A stretch of DNA of 25,794 bases from an uncultured Lachnospiraceae bacterium (GTDB taxonomy: Bacteria; Bacillota_A; Clostridia; Lachnospirales; Lachnospiraceae), in contig CADBME010000033.1 of assembly GCA_902795715.1 (NCBI GenBank), positions 1-25,794 on the forward strand, written 5' to 3'. The notes under the pieces are model-generated. The model saw only the letters and a list, made by a program, of their open reading frames with translations, had not been told where the DNA came from and made no database searches. Of this stretch, positions 16,753 through 23,485 are shown in pieces. Every line of letters starts with the position of its first letter. The stretch's first letter is position 1. The position numbers were made by a program, and so were the translations under genes.

Positions 16753-17679
16753 ATGAAAAGTGCTGTAATTATAAAGGGTAACAAATATGGTTTTCAGATT
16801 GTGCTCGGACAGGATCTGCCTTTTGAGCGGCTGGTCAGTGAGGTAGAAAAACGTTTTCGTGCTTCGGGAGCTTTCTTTGACCGGAACAGGCCGGTAGCAG
16901 TAAGTTTTTCCGGCCGCGATCTCAGTGAAGAGGAACAGGACGTGCTGGTGGATACCATTCAGACATCCAGTGATCTGGTGGTCAGTTATGTGATTGACGG
17001 GGCCAGGGCTCATGAAACCCGGTATGCCCGGGCTATCTCTGATCTGGAACCGGTCGACAAGCCGGCTTTTCAGGAAGAGATTCCGGACCGGGATCCCCTT
17101 GTGGAAGAAAAGAAGCCGGAAAAAGCAGAAGGATTCGGCATAATCCGCCGGATACTTGCAGGAGAGAATGTAGCCAATGAAGAAAAGCAGGTCCCGGATT
17201 CTTCAGCAAGGGAAGAAGCAGATTCCCAACCGGGTGGCGGGCCCGCCGGGCCTGTATTCCCCGAAGATGAAGTGGGAAAACACGGACAGTTTTATCGAGG
17301 CATTCTCCGCTCCGGACAGAAAATCGAGGTGGATGGAAGCTTTGTGATTCTGGGGGATGTGAATCCCGGAGCCCAGATTATTGCCGGAGGCAATGTGGTT
17401 ATCCTGGGAAGCTTAAAGGGCACAGTCTATGCGGGATTCCCCGCTGATCGCAATGCCATTGTGGCGGCCCTCAACATGGAGCCCATGCAGATCCAGATCG
17501 GGGATTTTATAGCAAGATCTGCTGATGCAGACCCTAAACGTGGCAGGAAACCAGTCAAAAAGAAAAAACAATCGGACCTTGAGCCCAGAATGGCTTTTGT
17601 GGACGATGGTAATATATGCATTGAAAAAATAGACCGGAAACTGATCGGTGAGATCAGCGGCCGTTCGCAACAAGAATAA
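16753..17679 (+). CDS. minC: Septum site-determining protein MinC
   Basis: A 308-residue inhibitor of FtsZ assembly that is brought to the membrane by MinD. The N-terminal MinC domain (about 1-110, starting MKSAVIIKGNKYGFQIVL) is followed by a long acidic/Pro-rich linker (about 112-175). The C-terminal right-handed beta-helix then begins RGILRSGQKIEVDGSFVILG and continues with VNPGAQIIAGGNVVILGSLK and GTVYAGF. A Lys/Arg-rich stretch (KRGRKPVKKKKQ) sits near the C-terminus, before the last strand. The linker makes it longer than E. coli MinC. ATG 16753 is preceded by gcgggag (16741-16747). A TTG at 16738 would overlap that site and is rejected. minD follows after 15 bases. Confidence 0.95.
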   Translation: MKSAVIIKGNKYGFQIVLGQDLPFERLVSEVEKRFRASGAFFDRNRPVAVSFSGRDLSEEEQDVLVDTIQTSSDLVVSYVIDGARAHETRYARAISDLEPVDKPAFQEEIPDRDPLVEEKKPEKAEGFGIIRRILAGENVANEEKQVPDSSAREEADSQPGGGPAGPVFPEDEVGKHGQFYRGILRSGQKIEVDGSFVILGDVNPGAQIIAGGNVVILGSLKGTVYAGFPADRNAIVAALNMEPMQIQIGDFIARSADADPKRGRKPVKKKKQSDLEPRMAFVDDGNICIEKIDRKLIGEISGRSQQE

Positions 17680-17694
17680 AAGGAGTTATGACAA

Positions 17695-18486
17695 ATGGGA
17701 GAAGTAATTGTTATCACATCAGGCAAGGGAGGCGTAGGAAAGACGACCACCACGGCAAACATCGGTTCCGGACTGGCCCGGCTCGGGAAGAAGGTTGTAC
17801 TGATTGATACGGATATCGGACTCCGGAATCTTGATGTGGTTATGGGTCTGGAGAATCGTATTGTCTACAATCTTGTCGATGTGGTGGAAGGAAACTGCCG
17901 ACCCAAACAAGCTATGATCAAAGACAAGAAGTTCCCGGAACTCTACCTTCTGCCTTCTGCTCAGACCAGAGATAAGACTTCCGTGTCGCCTGAGCAGATG
18001 AAACAACTGGTGGATGAACTTCGGGATGATTTCGATTTTATCATTCTGGATTGTCCTGCAGGAATTGAGCAGGGATTCCAGAATGCCATAGCCGGAGCCG
18101 ACAGGGCTCTGGTTGTAACGACACCTGAGATGTCGGCTGTCCGAGACGCCGACCGGATCATCGGTCTTCTTGGAGCCAATGACTTTAAGAAAATCCATCT
18201 GATCGTCAACCGCATCCGCATGGACATGGTTAAGGCCGGAGATATGCTTTCCGTGGATGATGTCATGGATGTTCTTGCCATCGATCTGATCGGTATTGTG
18301 CCGGATGATGAGGAAATCATTGTGGCAACCAATATGGGTGTTCCGGTAGTGGGCAGTGATTCCCAGGCGGGTAAGGCCTATGAGAATATCTGCCGCAGGG
18401 TAGCCGGAGAGGAAGTTCCTTTCCTGGAGTTCCAGTCTGATGGCTTTTTCAAGCGCCTGGCCAAGCTTTTCAGGCGCGGCTACTAA
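17695..18486 (+). CDS. minD: Septum site-determining ATPase MinD
   Basis: A 263-residue ParA/MinD ATPase whose ATP-bound dimer attaches to the membrane and recruits MinC. The deviant Walker A is SGKGGVGKTTTT (from residue 9, with K11 and K16). VVLIDTDIGLRNLDVVMGLE is the switch I region, FIILDCPAGIEQGFQNAI is Walker B, and a C-terminal amphipathic helix FFKRLAKLFRRGY is the membrane-targeting sequence. Length is standard. aaaaggag (17678-17685) precedes ATG 17695. An intervening ATG at 17688 is out of frame. minE follows after 12 bases, so the pole-to-pole oscillating MinCDE type is expected rather than the DivIVA/MinJ type of Bacillus. Confidence 0.97.
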   Translation: MGEVIVITSGKGGVGKTTTTANIGSGLARLGKKVVLIDTDIGLRNLDVVMGLENRIVYNLVDVVEGNCRPKQAMIKDKKFPELYLLPSAQTRDKTSVSPEQMKQLVDELRDDFDFIILDCPAGIEQGFQNAIAGADRALVVTTPEMSAVRDADRIIGLLGANDFKKIHLIVNRIRMDMVKAGDMLSVDDVMDVLAIDLIGIVPDDEEIIVATNMGVPVVGSDSQAGKAYENICRRVAGEEVPFLEFQSDGFFKRLAKLFRRGY

Positions 18487-18498
18487 AAGGAGGTCGCT

Positions 18499-18774
18499 AT
18501 GGGTTTTTTTGATTCTTTTTTCAGAAGAAAGCCATCCGGCAGTACAGCGAAAGACCGTCTGAAGCTGGTCCTGGTTTCCGATCGAGCCAACTGTTCTCCT
18601 GAGACCATGGAGATGATCAAGAATGATATTATTCAGGTGATTTCCAAATATGTGGAAATCGATACCAATGGTCTGGATATCCAGATTACCCAGACAGAGT
18701 CTACCGGAGATAACGGAAATGTCCCGGCTATCTACGCCAATATCCCGATTAAGGAGATGAAGCCAAGGCGGTAG
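18499..18774 (+). CDS. minE: Cell division topological specificity factor MinE
   Basis: A 91-residue regulator that stimulates MinD ATPase and drives Min oscillation. The N-terminus MGFFDSFFRR is a short amphipathic membrane-binding stretch. The region around AKDRLKLVLVSDRANCSP is the MinD-contacting beta strand/helix switch. The C-terminal part (VEIDTNGLDIQITQ ... IYANIPIKEM) is the dimerisation domain. aaaaggagg lies just before the ATG. The complete minCDE set is embedded between pbp2 and rodA. Confidence 0.95.
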   Translation: MGFFDSFFRRKPSGSTAKDRLKLVLVSDRANCSPETMEMIKNDIIQVISKYVEIDTNGLDIQITQTESTGDNGNVPAIYANIPIKEMKPRR

Positions 18775-18810
18775 AGGCGCCCGGAAGCAGGTGGGGAGGA
18801 TTATGCTCTC

Positions 18811-19929
18811 ATGTTCAGACAGAAATATCAGCTTATAAATTATCGCTGGGGGCTGCTGATCGCGGTTGTGACCATCAGTATAATGGGCATAGTTTTTATC
18901 AACAGCGCGGATAGCAGCTATACAGGCAAACAGCTGGCGGGCCTGATCGTATGCGGGATGATCATGATCATCCTGTCCATGGTCAATTATAATTACATAT
19001 GCGGTTTTAACCAGATTTTATATATGATCAATATTGTAATGCTGGTATTTGTCAGACTTTTCGGTGTCCGGGTCGGAGGTGCCAGACGATGGATCAATCT
19101 GGGATTTACCAGGATGCAGCCTTCGGAATTCAGCAAAGTGATTATGATTATCTTTGTGGCTGTTTACATTCAGGAGCATGAAGAAGATTTTAATGAACCT
19201 AAGGTTCTGGCCAGATTGGCCGGCCTGATTGCCGTACCCCTGCTTCTGATTCTGTCAGAACCTGACCTGTCAACGACTCTGGACATTGTCATGATCCTGC
19301 TGGCAGTCCTGTTTGCCGGAAAGATCAGTGGAAAGCTGATTCGAAACAGCCTTCTGATCGCGGTTCCGCTGGCAATATTGTTCATCTGGTACATACAGAC
19401 ACCAAATCAGATTTTGCTGAAGGATTATCAGGTCACACGTATCATGACCTTCATCAATCCTTCAAAGTATTCCACGTCTACAGCCTATCAGCAGGATAAT
19501 TCCGTGATGGCAATCGGCTCCGGCCAGCTTTACGGCAAAGGATTGTCCAACAATACCATTTCGGATGTTTCGGTGACGGTTACCGAATCCGGTCTGGTAT
19601 CGGAACAGCAGACGGACTTTATCTTCTCGGTCGTGGGAGAGGAGATGGGCTTTGTCGGCAGCCTGATCATAATTGGATTGTTTCTGGTTATAGTAATTGA
19701 ATGTCTGAGGATTGCTTTCTGGGCAAGAAATACATGCGGAAAGCTGATCGCCGTGGGTATGGCTGCGATGATTGGTTTTCAGTCCTTTATCAACATCGGA
19801 GTGGCAACGGCGATTCTTCCAAATACCGGACTTCCCCTTCCCTTTGTCAGTTACGGACTTACCTCTCTTTTAAGCTGTATGTCAGGGATCGGAATTGTCC
19901 TGAATATTGGATTGCAGAAGCGATATTAG
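18811..19929 (+). CDS. rodA: SEDS-family peptidoglycan glycosyltransferase RodA
   Basis: A 372-residue polytopic membrane protein with about ten helices that polymerises lipid II in partnership with PBP2. SEDS signatures are ARRWINLGFTRMQPSEFSK near residues 91-109, a catalytic-region QQTDFIFSVVGEEMGF whose Asp is conserved, and the C-terminal ILPNTGLPLPFVSYGLTS. RodA is preferred over FtsW because of the pbp2/mre context and the absence of other dcw genes. ggggagga (18793-18800) is the ribosome binding site, 10 bases before ATG 18811. An ATG at 18803 is out of frame. It is placed 36 bases after minE and 10 bases before the mgsA-like gene. Confidence 0.94.
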   Translation: MFRQKYQLINYRWGLLIAVVTISIMGIVFINSADSSYTGKQLAGLIVCGMIMIILSMVNYNYICGFNQILYMINIVMLVFVRLFGVRVGGARRWINLGFTRMQPSEFSKVIMIIFVAVYIQEHEEDFNEPKVLARLAGLIAVPLLLILSEPDLSTTLDIVMILLAVLFAGKISGKLIRNSLLIAVPLAILFIWYIQTPNQILLKDYQVTRIMTFINPSKYSTSTAYQQDNSVMAIGSGQLYGKGLSNNTISDVSVTVTESGLVSEQQTDFIFSVVGEEMGFVGSLIIIGLFLVIVIECLRIAFWARNTCGKLIAVGMAAMIGFQSFINIGVATAILPNTGLPLPFVSYGLTSLLSCMSGIGIVLNIGLQKRY

Positions 19930-19939
19930 GAGGATGAAT

Positions 19940-20335
19940 ATGAATATTGGTTTGCTGGCACATGATGAAAAAAAGAAGCTGATGCAGAATTTTTGTATTG
20001 CTTACAGAGGGATTTTGAACAAACATGAATTATATGCTACGGCAACGACAGGTCGTCTGATTGAGGAAGTGACCAACCTTGCCATCCATAAATACCTTGC
20101 CGGGACTTTGGGAGGTACCCAGCAGATGGGATCGCAGATTGAAAATAACCTGCTGGATATGGTCATTTTCCTGAGAGCTCCCCAGAGCAGGAAGGACGAT
20201 GAACCGGATATATTTAGTATTATGCATCTGTGCGATATTCACAATATTCCGCTGGCAACCAATCTTGCCACGGCTGAGCTTCTGATCAAGGCCCTGGACC
20301 GGGGTGATCTTGAGTGGAGGGAAATGTACCGATGA
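19940..20335 (+). CDS. Methylglyoxal synthase-like protein with substituted active site
   Basis: A 131-residue protein of the methylglyoxal synthase family (DHAP to methylglyoxal plus phosphate). Compared with E. coli MgsA from memory, residues line up with a constant offset of 11 and no gaps through the active site. H8 (H19), G55 (G66) and D90 (D101) are kept, and the phosphate-binding loop is T34-A-T-T-G38 (TGTTG in E. coli). The catalytic base Asp71 is T60 (AGTLGGTQQMG instead of SGPMGGDQQVG), Asp91 is A80 (RAP), and His98 is D87. Loss of these three makes normal synthase activity doubtful, so it may be a phosphate-ligand sensor or a changed enzyme. AGGAGG at 19928-19933 overlaps the rodA stop and fixes ATG 19940. 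The stop overlaps the next gene as ATGA. The symbol mgsA is withheld because function is uncertain. Confidence 0.85.
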   Translation: MNIGLLAHDEKKKLMQNFCIAYRGILNKHELYATATTGRLIEEVTNLAIHKYLAGTLGGTQQMGSQIENNLLDMVIFLRAPQSRKDDEPDIFSIMHLCDIHNIPLATNLATAELLIKALDRGDLEWREMYR

Positions 20336-21318
20336 GATCAAAGGGAGTTCGGTTTTTTGCGCTTTTTCTGGCAATGGTTTTTCTGCTTGCTGCCACATCC
20401 TGTGCCGGGACGGGAGTATCCGGAGAGGATGATTCTTTTCAAAAGTACTATGAAGACAAGCGAAACAATATGGATGTTCAGTCGGGTATGGCTGAAAAAC
20501 TGGCTGTGATTTCCGAGGAAGAACAAAAAGAGATGGCCTATGGAGGCCGGGACAGCGCAGACTTGCTGGTCGATGAAAAGAGAGAAGAGGTTCTGGCGGC
20601 CAGGCATTGTTTTGACAAGCTCTATCCGGCCAGTATCACCAAGGTCATGACTGCTCTTCTGACTATGGAATACATAGAAAAGGGCAAGGGAAACTGGGAA
20701 GATATCATCACCCTGTCTCACAATATTTACCTGGGAGATGAACAGGCGGTGGCATCAACCCTGACCTCGGGCTGCAGTGTGTCGGTCAGCGATGTATTTC
20801 ATACCATGATGATTAAGTCTGCAAACGACTGTGCAGTTATCCTGGCGGAATATGTATCCGGATCCGAAGAGAAATTTGTCCGAAAGATGAACCAGAAGGC
20901 CAGGGCTTTAGGCGCCACCCACACCCATTTTGTGAATACAAACGGACTTCACGATCCGGACCATTACACTACGGCATATGACCTTTATCTTATTTTCCAG
21001 GAGGCATGCAAGAGGGATATCTTCGTGGATACGGTATCTTCCAGTGATTATACCATGACTTACACCAATGCTTTTGGTGATCAGACTCACGAGTACATGG
21101 AAAGCACCAATTACTATCTCCTGAATGAATATCCGGTACCGGATGGAGTGATCATGGCCGGGGGAAAAACCGGAACGACCTCACTGGCCGGTTCCTGTCT
21201 TATGTTGATGACGGAAAATGAAAAAGGGGATCGCTTTTATTCGGTGGTCCTGGGGGCCAAAACCAAAGACCAGCTTTACCAGTCCATGAACAAATTGCTT
21301 GAGCTTATTCCGGAATAA
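20332..21318 (+). CDS. D-alanyl-D-alanine carboxypeptidase (DacF/PBP5 family), exported
   Basis: A 328-residue serine peptidase that trims the terminal D-Ala of wall pentapeptides, limiting cross-linking. A signal peptide (residues about 7-23, FFALFLAMVFLLAATSC) ends in ATSC-AG, which resembles a lipobox but lacks the usual Leu at -3, so lipoprotein anchoring is possible rather than certain. Catalytic motifs are S101-ITK104 (PASITKVMTA), S163-AN and K279-TG (GGKTGTT), all intact. The protein ends soon after the catalytic domain. The C-terminal beta-rich domain and amphipathic anchor of typical PBP5/DacA proteins are missing. ATG 20332 overlaps the mgsA-like stop by four bases, and ggaggg (20316-20321) is 10 bases upstream. 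It is the last gene of the mre/min operon, consistent with elongation. Confidence 0.93.
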   Translation: MRSKGVRFFALFLAMVFLLAATSCAGTGVSGEDDSFQKYYEDKRNNMDVQSGMAEKLAVISEEEQKEMAYGGRDSADLLVDEKREEVLAARHCFDKLYPASITKVMTALLTMEYIEKGKGNWEDIITLSHNIYLGDEQAVASTLTSGCSVSVSDVFHTMMIKSANDCAVILAEYVSGSEEKFVRKMNQKARALGATHTHFVNTNGLHDPDHYTTAYDLYLIFQEACKRDIFVDTVSSSDYTMTYTNAFGDQTHEYMESTNYYLLNEYPVPDGVIMAGGKTGTTSLAGSCLMLMTENEKGDRFYSVVLGAKTKDQLYQSMNKLLELIPE

Positions 21319-21321
21319 AGG

Positions 21322-21350
21322 TTGAGATTTCTCCTTGAATAAACTATAAT
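21322..21350 (+). promoter_or_regulatory. Sigma-A promoter of the small P-loop gene
   Basis: TTGAGA (21322-21327), a 17-bp spacer, then a perfect TATAAT (21345-21350). It begins four bases after the carboxypeptidase stop. The predicted start near 21357 leaves a leader of about 117 bases. Confidence 0.8.
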
Positions 21351-21375
21351 CAGAGTATAGAAACCATATCAATAT

Positions 21376-21450
21376 ATCCATGAACGCATATGGCTGCCCG
21401 GGCAGCAGGTTCACGGATTCACATGCTGAATACCGGCAAAGAAACTGGTA
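21376..21450 (+). promoter_or_regulatory. Structured leader of the small P-loop gene
   Basis: Two hairpins lie between the predicted start and the ribosome binding site. The first has a 14-base palindrome GCTGCCCGGGCAGC (21393-21406), flanked by an outer pair TGAAC (21381-21385) and GTTCA (21409-21413). The second is TACCGG (21431-21436) with CTGGTA (21445-21450), containing one G-U pair, around an 8-nt loop. A strong aaaaggagg (21457-21465) follows. I cannot match it to a known riboswitch class. Confidence 0.45.
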
Positions 21451-21473
21451 AACAAGAAAAGGAGGCGGTTATT

Positions 21474-21896
21474 ATGATAGATATTATTGCAGGTTCAAAA
21501 GGCAAGGGAAAGACGAAGATTCTCCTTGAAAGAGTCAACGAGGATATTAAGGTGACTCACGGAACGATCGTCTATCTTGACAAGAACAATAAGCAAATGT
21601 ATAAGTTGAGCAATCAGATTCGACTGATTGTAGTTCCCGAATTCGATATTATCGATACGGATATGTTTATCGGATTTATATCCGGTATCCTCTCCCAGGA
21701 CCATGATCTTGATAAGATCTATCTCGACAGCTTTCTGACCATTGCTTTTATTGAAAATACAGAAGAACTGGACGCCGCAATTGTAAAGCTGGAGAAGATT
21801 TCAGATAAATTTGATGTTGATTTTGTAATCAGCGCATCCCTTGACAAGAACGAGCTTCCCGAACGCCTTCAGTCTTTTGTATCCGCTGCTTTGTAA
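21474..21896 (+). CDS. Small P-loop NTPase-like protein of unknown function
   Basis: A 140-residue protein whose N-terminus is a Walker A loop, G7-SKGKGKT14, directly after a hydrophobic strand (MIDIIA). A possible Walker B-like strand with an acid is DKIYLDSF near residues 80-87. The rest alternates strands and helices, ending in a second strand VDFVISASLD. It has no recognisable nucleic-acid or sensor domain and is too short for most known ATPases, so it may be a minimal RecA/ASCE-like core or a nucleotide-binding regulator. ATG 21474 is fixed by aaaaggaggcgg (21457-21468). The frame is open back to 21390, but that part is leader hairpin sequence. It has its own promoter and terminator-like signals downstream. 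I do not recognise a function. Confidence 0.85.
   Translation: MIDIIAGSKGKGKTKILLERVNEDIKVTHGTIVYLDKNNKQMYKLSNQIRLIVVPEFDIIDTDMFIGFISGILSQDHDLDKIYLDSFLTIAFIENTEELDAAIVKLEKISDKFDVDFVISASLDKNELPERLQSFVSAAL
21577..21605 (+). promoter_or_regulatory. Promoter-like sequence inside the P-loop gene
   Basis: A perfect TTGACA (21577-21582) lies 17 bp before TATAAG (21600-21605, 5 of 6). It falls within coding sequence (Leu-Asp-Lys codons), so chance is quite possible. If active it would give a transcript running towards the HlyD-like gene through the hairpins at 21924-22032. No better promoter for that gene is seen. Confidence 0.3.
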
Positions 21897-21923
21897 GTGA
21901 TTTTTTATACGAAAGTGTTTTTA

Positions 21924-21978
21924 AGGAACTGTGAATAAATCCCGCGGCCGGACCGGGCAGGGATTGTTTACAGTTCCT
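21924..21978. repeat. Long imperfect inverted repeat (about 19-bp stem)
   Basis: Left arm 21924-21943 and right arm 21960-21978 pair over 19 positions, with one bulged A and two G-U pairs. They begin AGGAACTGT and end ACAGTTCCT. The 16-nt GC-rich loop (21944-21959) can itself fold. No U-tract follows directly (a T6 run is at 21994-21999), so it is not a standard terminator. It could be a leader structure, an mRNA 3'-end stabiliser, or a small mobile-repeat remnant. Confidence 0.65.
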
Positions 21979-22008
21979 GTTGCTATGGAAAGATTTTTTC
22001 AGGAGTTG

Positions 22009-22032
22009 AAGTCCGCTTGCGGACTTTGTTTT
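22009..22032 (+). terminator. Rho-independent terminator or attenuator before the HlyD-like gene
   Basis: AAGTCCGC (22009-22016) and GCGGACTT (22019-22026) form a compact stem, realistically 7 bp with a CTTG loop, followed by TTTGTTTT (22025-22032). It lies 113 bases after the P-loop gene and 34 bases before the next start, so it could terminate the former or attenuate the latter. Confidence 0.65.
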
Positions 22033-22066
22033 GTGCCAGCCGTAAACCGGATCGAGAGGAATAATT

Positions 22067-23479
22067 ATGCCGGACCAGAGGACCCGAAGAAAGGATGAAT
22101 CGAATAGCAGGAAAAGATTCCCCATAGAAATCAATATGGGAACCATTGCTTTCATGCTGATCGTGATCTACATTATGGCTTATATTATCAGCTATATAGG
22201 CAAAGATAAGATGTCTATCTACGAGGTCAGCGAAAGCGATATCGTGGACAGCATCGAGGGGACCGGTATTGCCATCCGAAAGGAGATGACAGTTGGCGCG
22301 GCTAAGGACGGATACATCTATTTCTTTGTCAAAGACGGAGCCAGAGTTCAGAAAAAAGCTCTTATATATGCCGTGGATACGACCGGGAAAGTCCAATCCT
22401 ACGTTCAGCAGCTCCTGAACAAGGAAGAGAATGTGAGCAGCGAAGAGAAGGCCAGGATTACAGACTCTTTGCAATCCTTCGGTGATTCTTTTGAGGACGA
22501 TGAGTTTTCCAATGTCTATGATGCCCACATGAACATTGATCATGAGCTGACCTCTTACACAGATACTCTTCTTGCCAAAAACCGGAAAGAGATGGAGAAG
22601 GTGATCGGGAAGAAGAGTTATGTGGAAGTAAAGTCAAAAAATGAAGGGATCATCACTTTCTCTTCGGACGGACTTGAGAATACCGGGCTGGATACTGTTA
22701 ATGAGGAACTGTTTGAAAATCATCCGAGAATGATCGAACTCCGGTCCAAGGACAAACACAAGAAAGGGGATCCCATCTACCGAATCGTCCTGAATCAGCG
22801 CTGGAGGCTCATGATCCCTGTCAGCGAGACCCATTACAGGCATCTGAAAGAGTTGAAAAAAGAGGGAAGAGAGACTCTGAAAATTACTTTTGACAAGGAC
22901 AATTTTTCTACCCGTGCAGCTTTTGCCTGCAAAAAAAACGGGGAAGGTTACTATGTGGTTCTTGTTTTCGATAACTTTGTCCAGAGATATATAAACCAGC
23001 GCTATCTCCGCGTCAAGCTGGTTCTTTCCGAGACAGAAGGACTGAAGATTCCCACCAGCTCCATGGTGAAGAAGAGAGTGTGGGAGATTCCTGCTGACCT
23101 GCTTACAAGGGGAGGTAATTCTTCCGAGGAAGATCAGGTTAATGTGGTGACAAAAAAGAAAAACAAGACCGTTCTCACCCAGAAAAAGGTCAAGGTTTAC
23201 CAGCTTCAAGAAGATAAGGCCCTGATCTCCATGAATGGACTTAAGAATGGACAGGTCCTTTCCGACCCGGAAAGAACCCGGACCTTTGTCCTTGGCCAAA
23301 CAAGGATTCTTCAGGGAGTTTATGTTGTAAACAGAGGATTTACCGTCTTCCGTCAGATTGATATCCTGGAAAAAAATGATGATTATTGTATCGTCAGTGC
23401 CTCCGGGAGTGAGCTTGAACTCTATGACCGCATTATCCTCAATGGAAATACCACAGAAGAAGGAAGGGTTATTTATTAA
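22067..23479 (+). CDS. HlyD-like membrane-fusion (adaptor) family protein
   Basis: A 470-residue protein with a basic cytoplasmic start (about 1-22), one membrane segment (25-45, TIAFMLIVIYIMAYIISYIG) and a large extracytoplasmic part. The stretch KDGYIYFFVKDGARVQKKALIY resembles the lipoyl/barrel-sandwich hairpin of HlyD/RND adaptors. A helical, charged region follows (about 125-185), then beta-rich segments, and a C-terminal ELYDRIILNG like the last adaptor strand. No ABC or RND transporter gene is adjacent. It precedes yggS by 6 bases and sepF after that, so a division- or envelope-related role is suggested by position only. gagaggaa (22054-22061) is the ribosome binding site. The family call is moderate and the function unknown. 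Confidence 0.75.
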   Translation: MPDQRTRRKDESNSRKRFPIEINMGTIAFMLIVIYIMAYIISYIGKDKMSIYEVSESDIVDSIEGTGIAIRKEMTVGAAKDGYIYFFVKDGARVQKKALIYAVDTTGKVQSYVQQLLNKEENVSSEEKARITDSLQSFGDSFEDDEFSNVYDAHMNIDHELTSYTDTLLAKNRKEMEKVIGKKSYVEVKSKNEGIITFSSDGLENTGLDTVNEELFENHPRMIELRSKDKHKKGDPIYRIVLNQRWRLMIPVSETHYRHLKELKKEGRETLKITFDKDNFSTRAAFACKKNGEGYYVVLVFDNFVQRYINQRYLRVKLVLSETEGLKIPTSSMVKKRVWEIPADLLTRGGNSSEEDQVNVVTKKKNKTVLTQKKVKVYQLQEDKALISMNGLKNGQVLSDPERTRTFVLGQTRILQGVYVVNRGFTVFRQIDILEKNDDYCIVSASGSELELYDRIILNGNTTEEGRVIY

Positions 23480-23485
23480 GATACC

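Noticed and set aside
19940..20335. Treating the MgsA-like gene as a pseudogene
   Set aside because: The frame is intact and full length with a strong ribosome binding site and ATGA coupling. Substitutions are confined to pocket residues while the phosphate loop stays, which looks like selection rather than decay.
21357..21470. Known riboswitch (cyclic-di-GMP type) in the P-loop leader
   Set aside because: Hairpins are present, but I could not match the conserved core sequences of that or any other class by eye.
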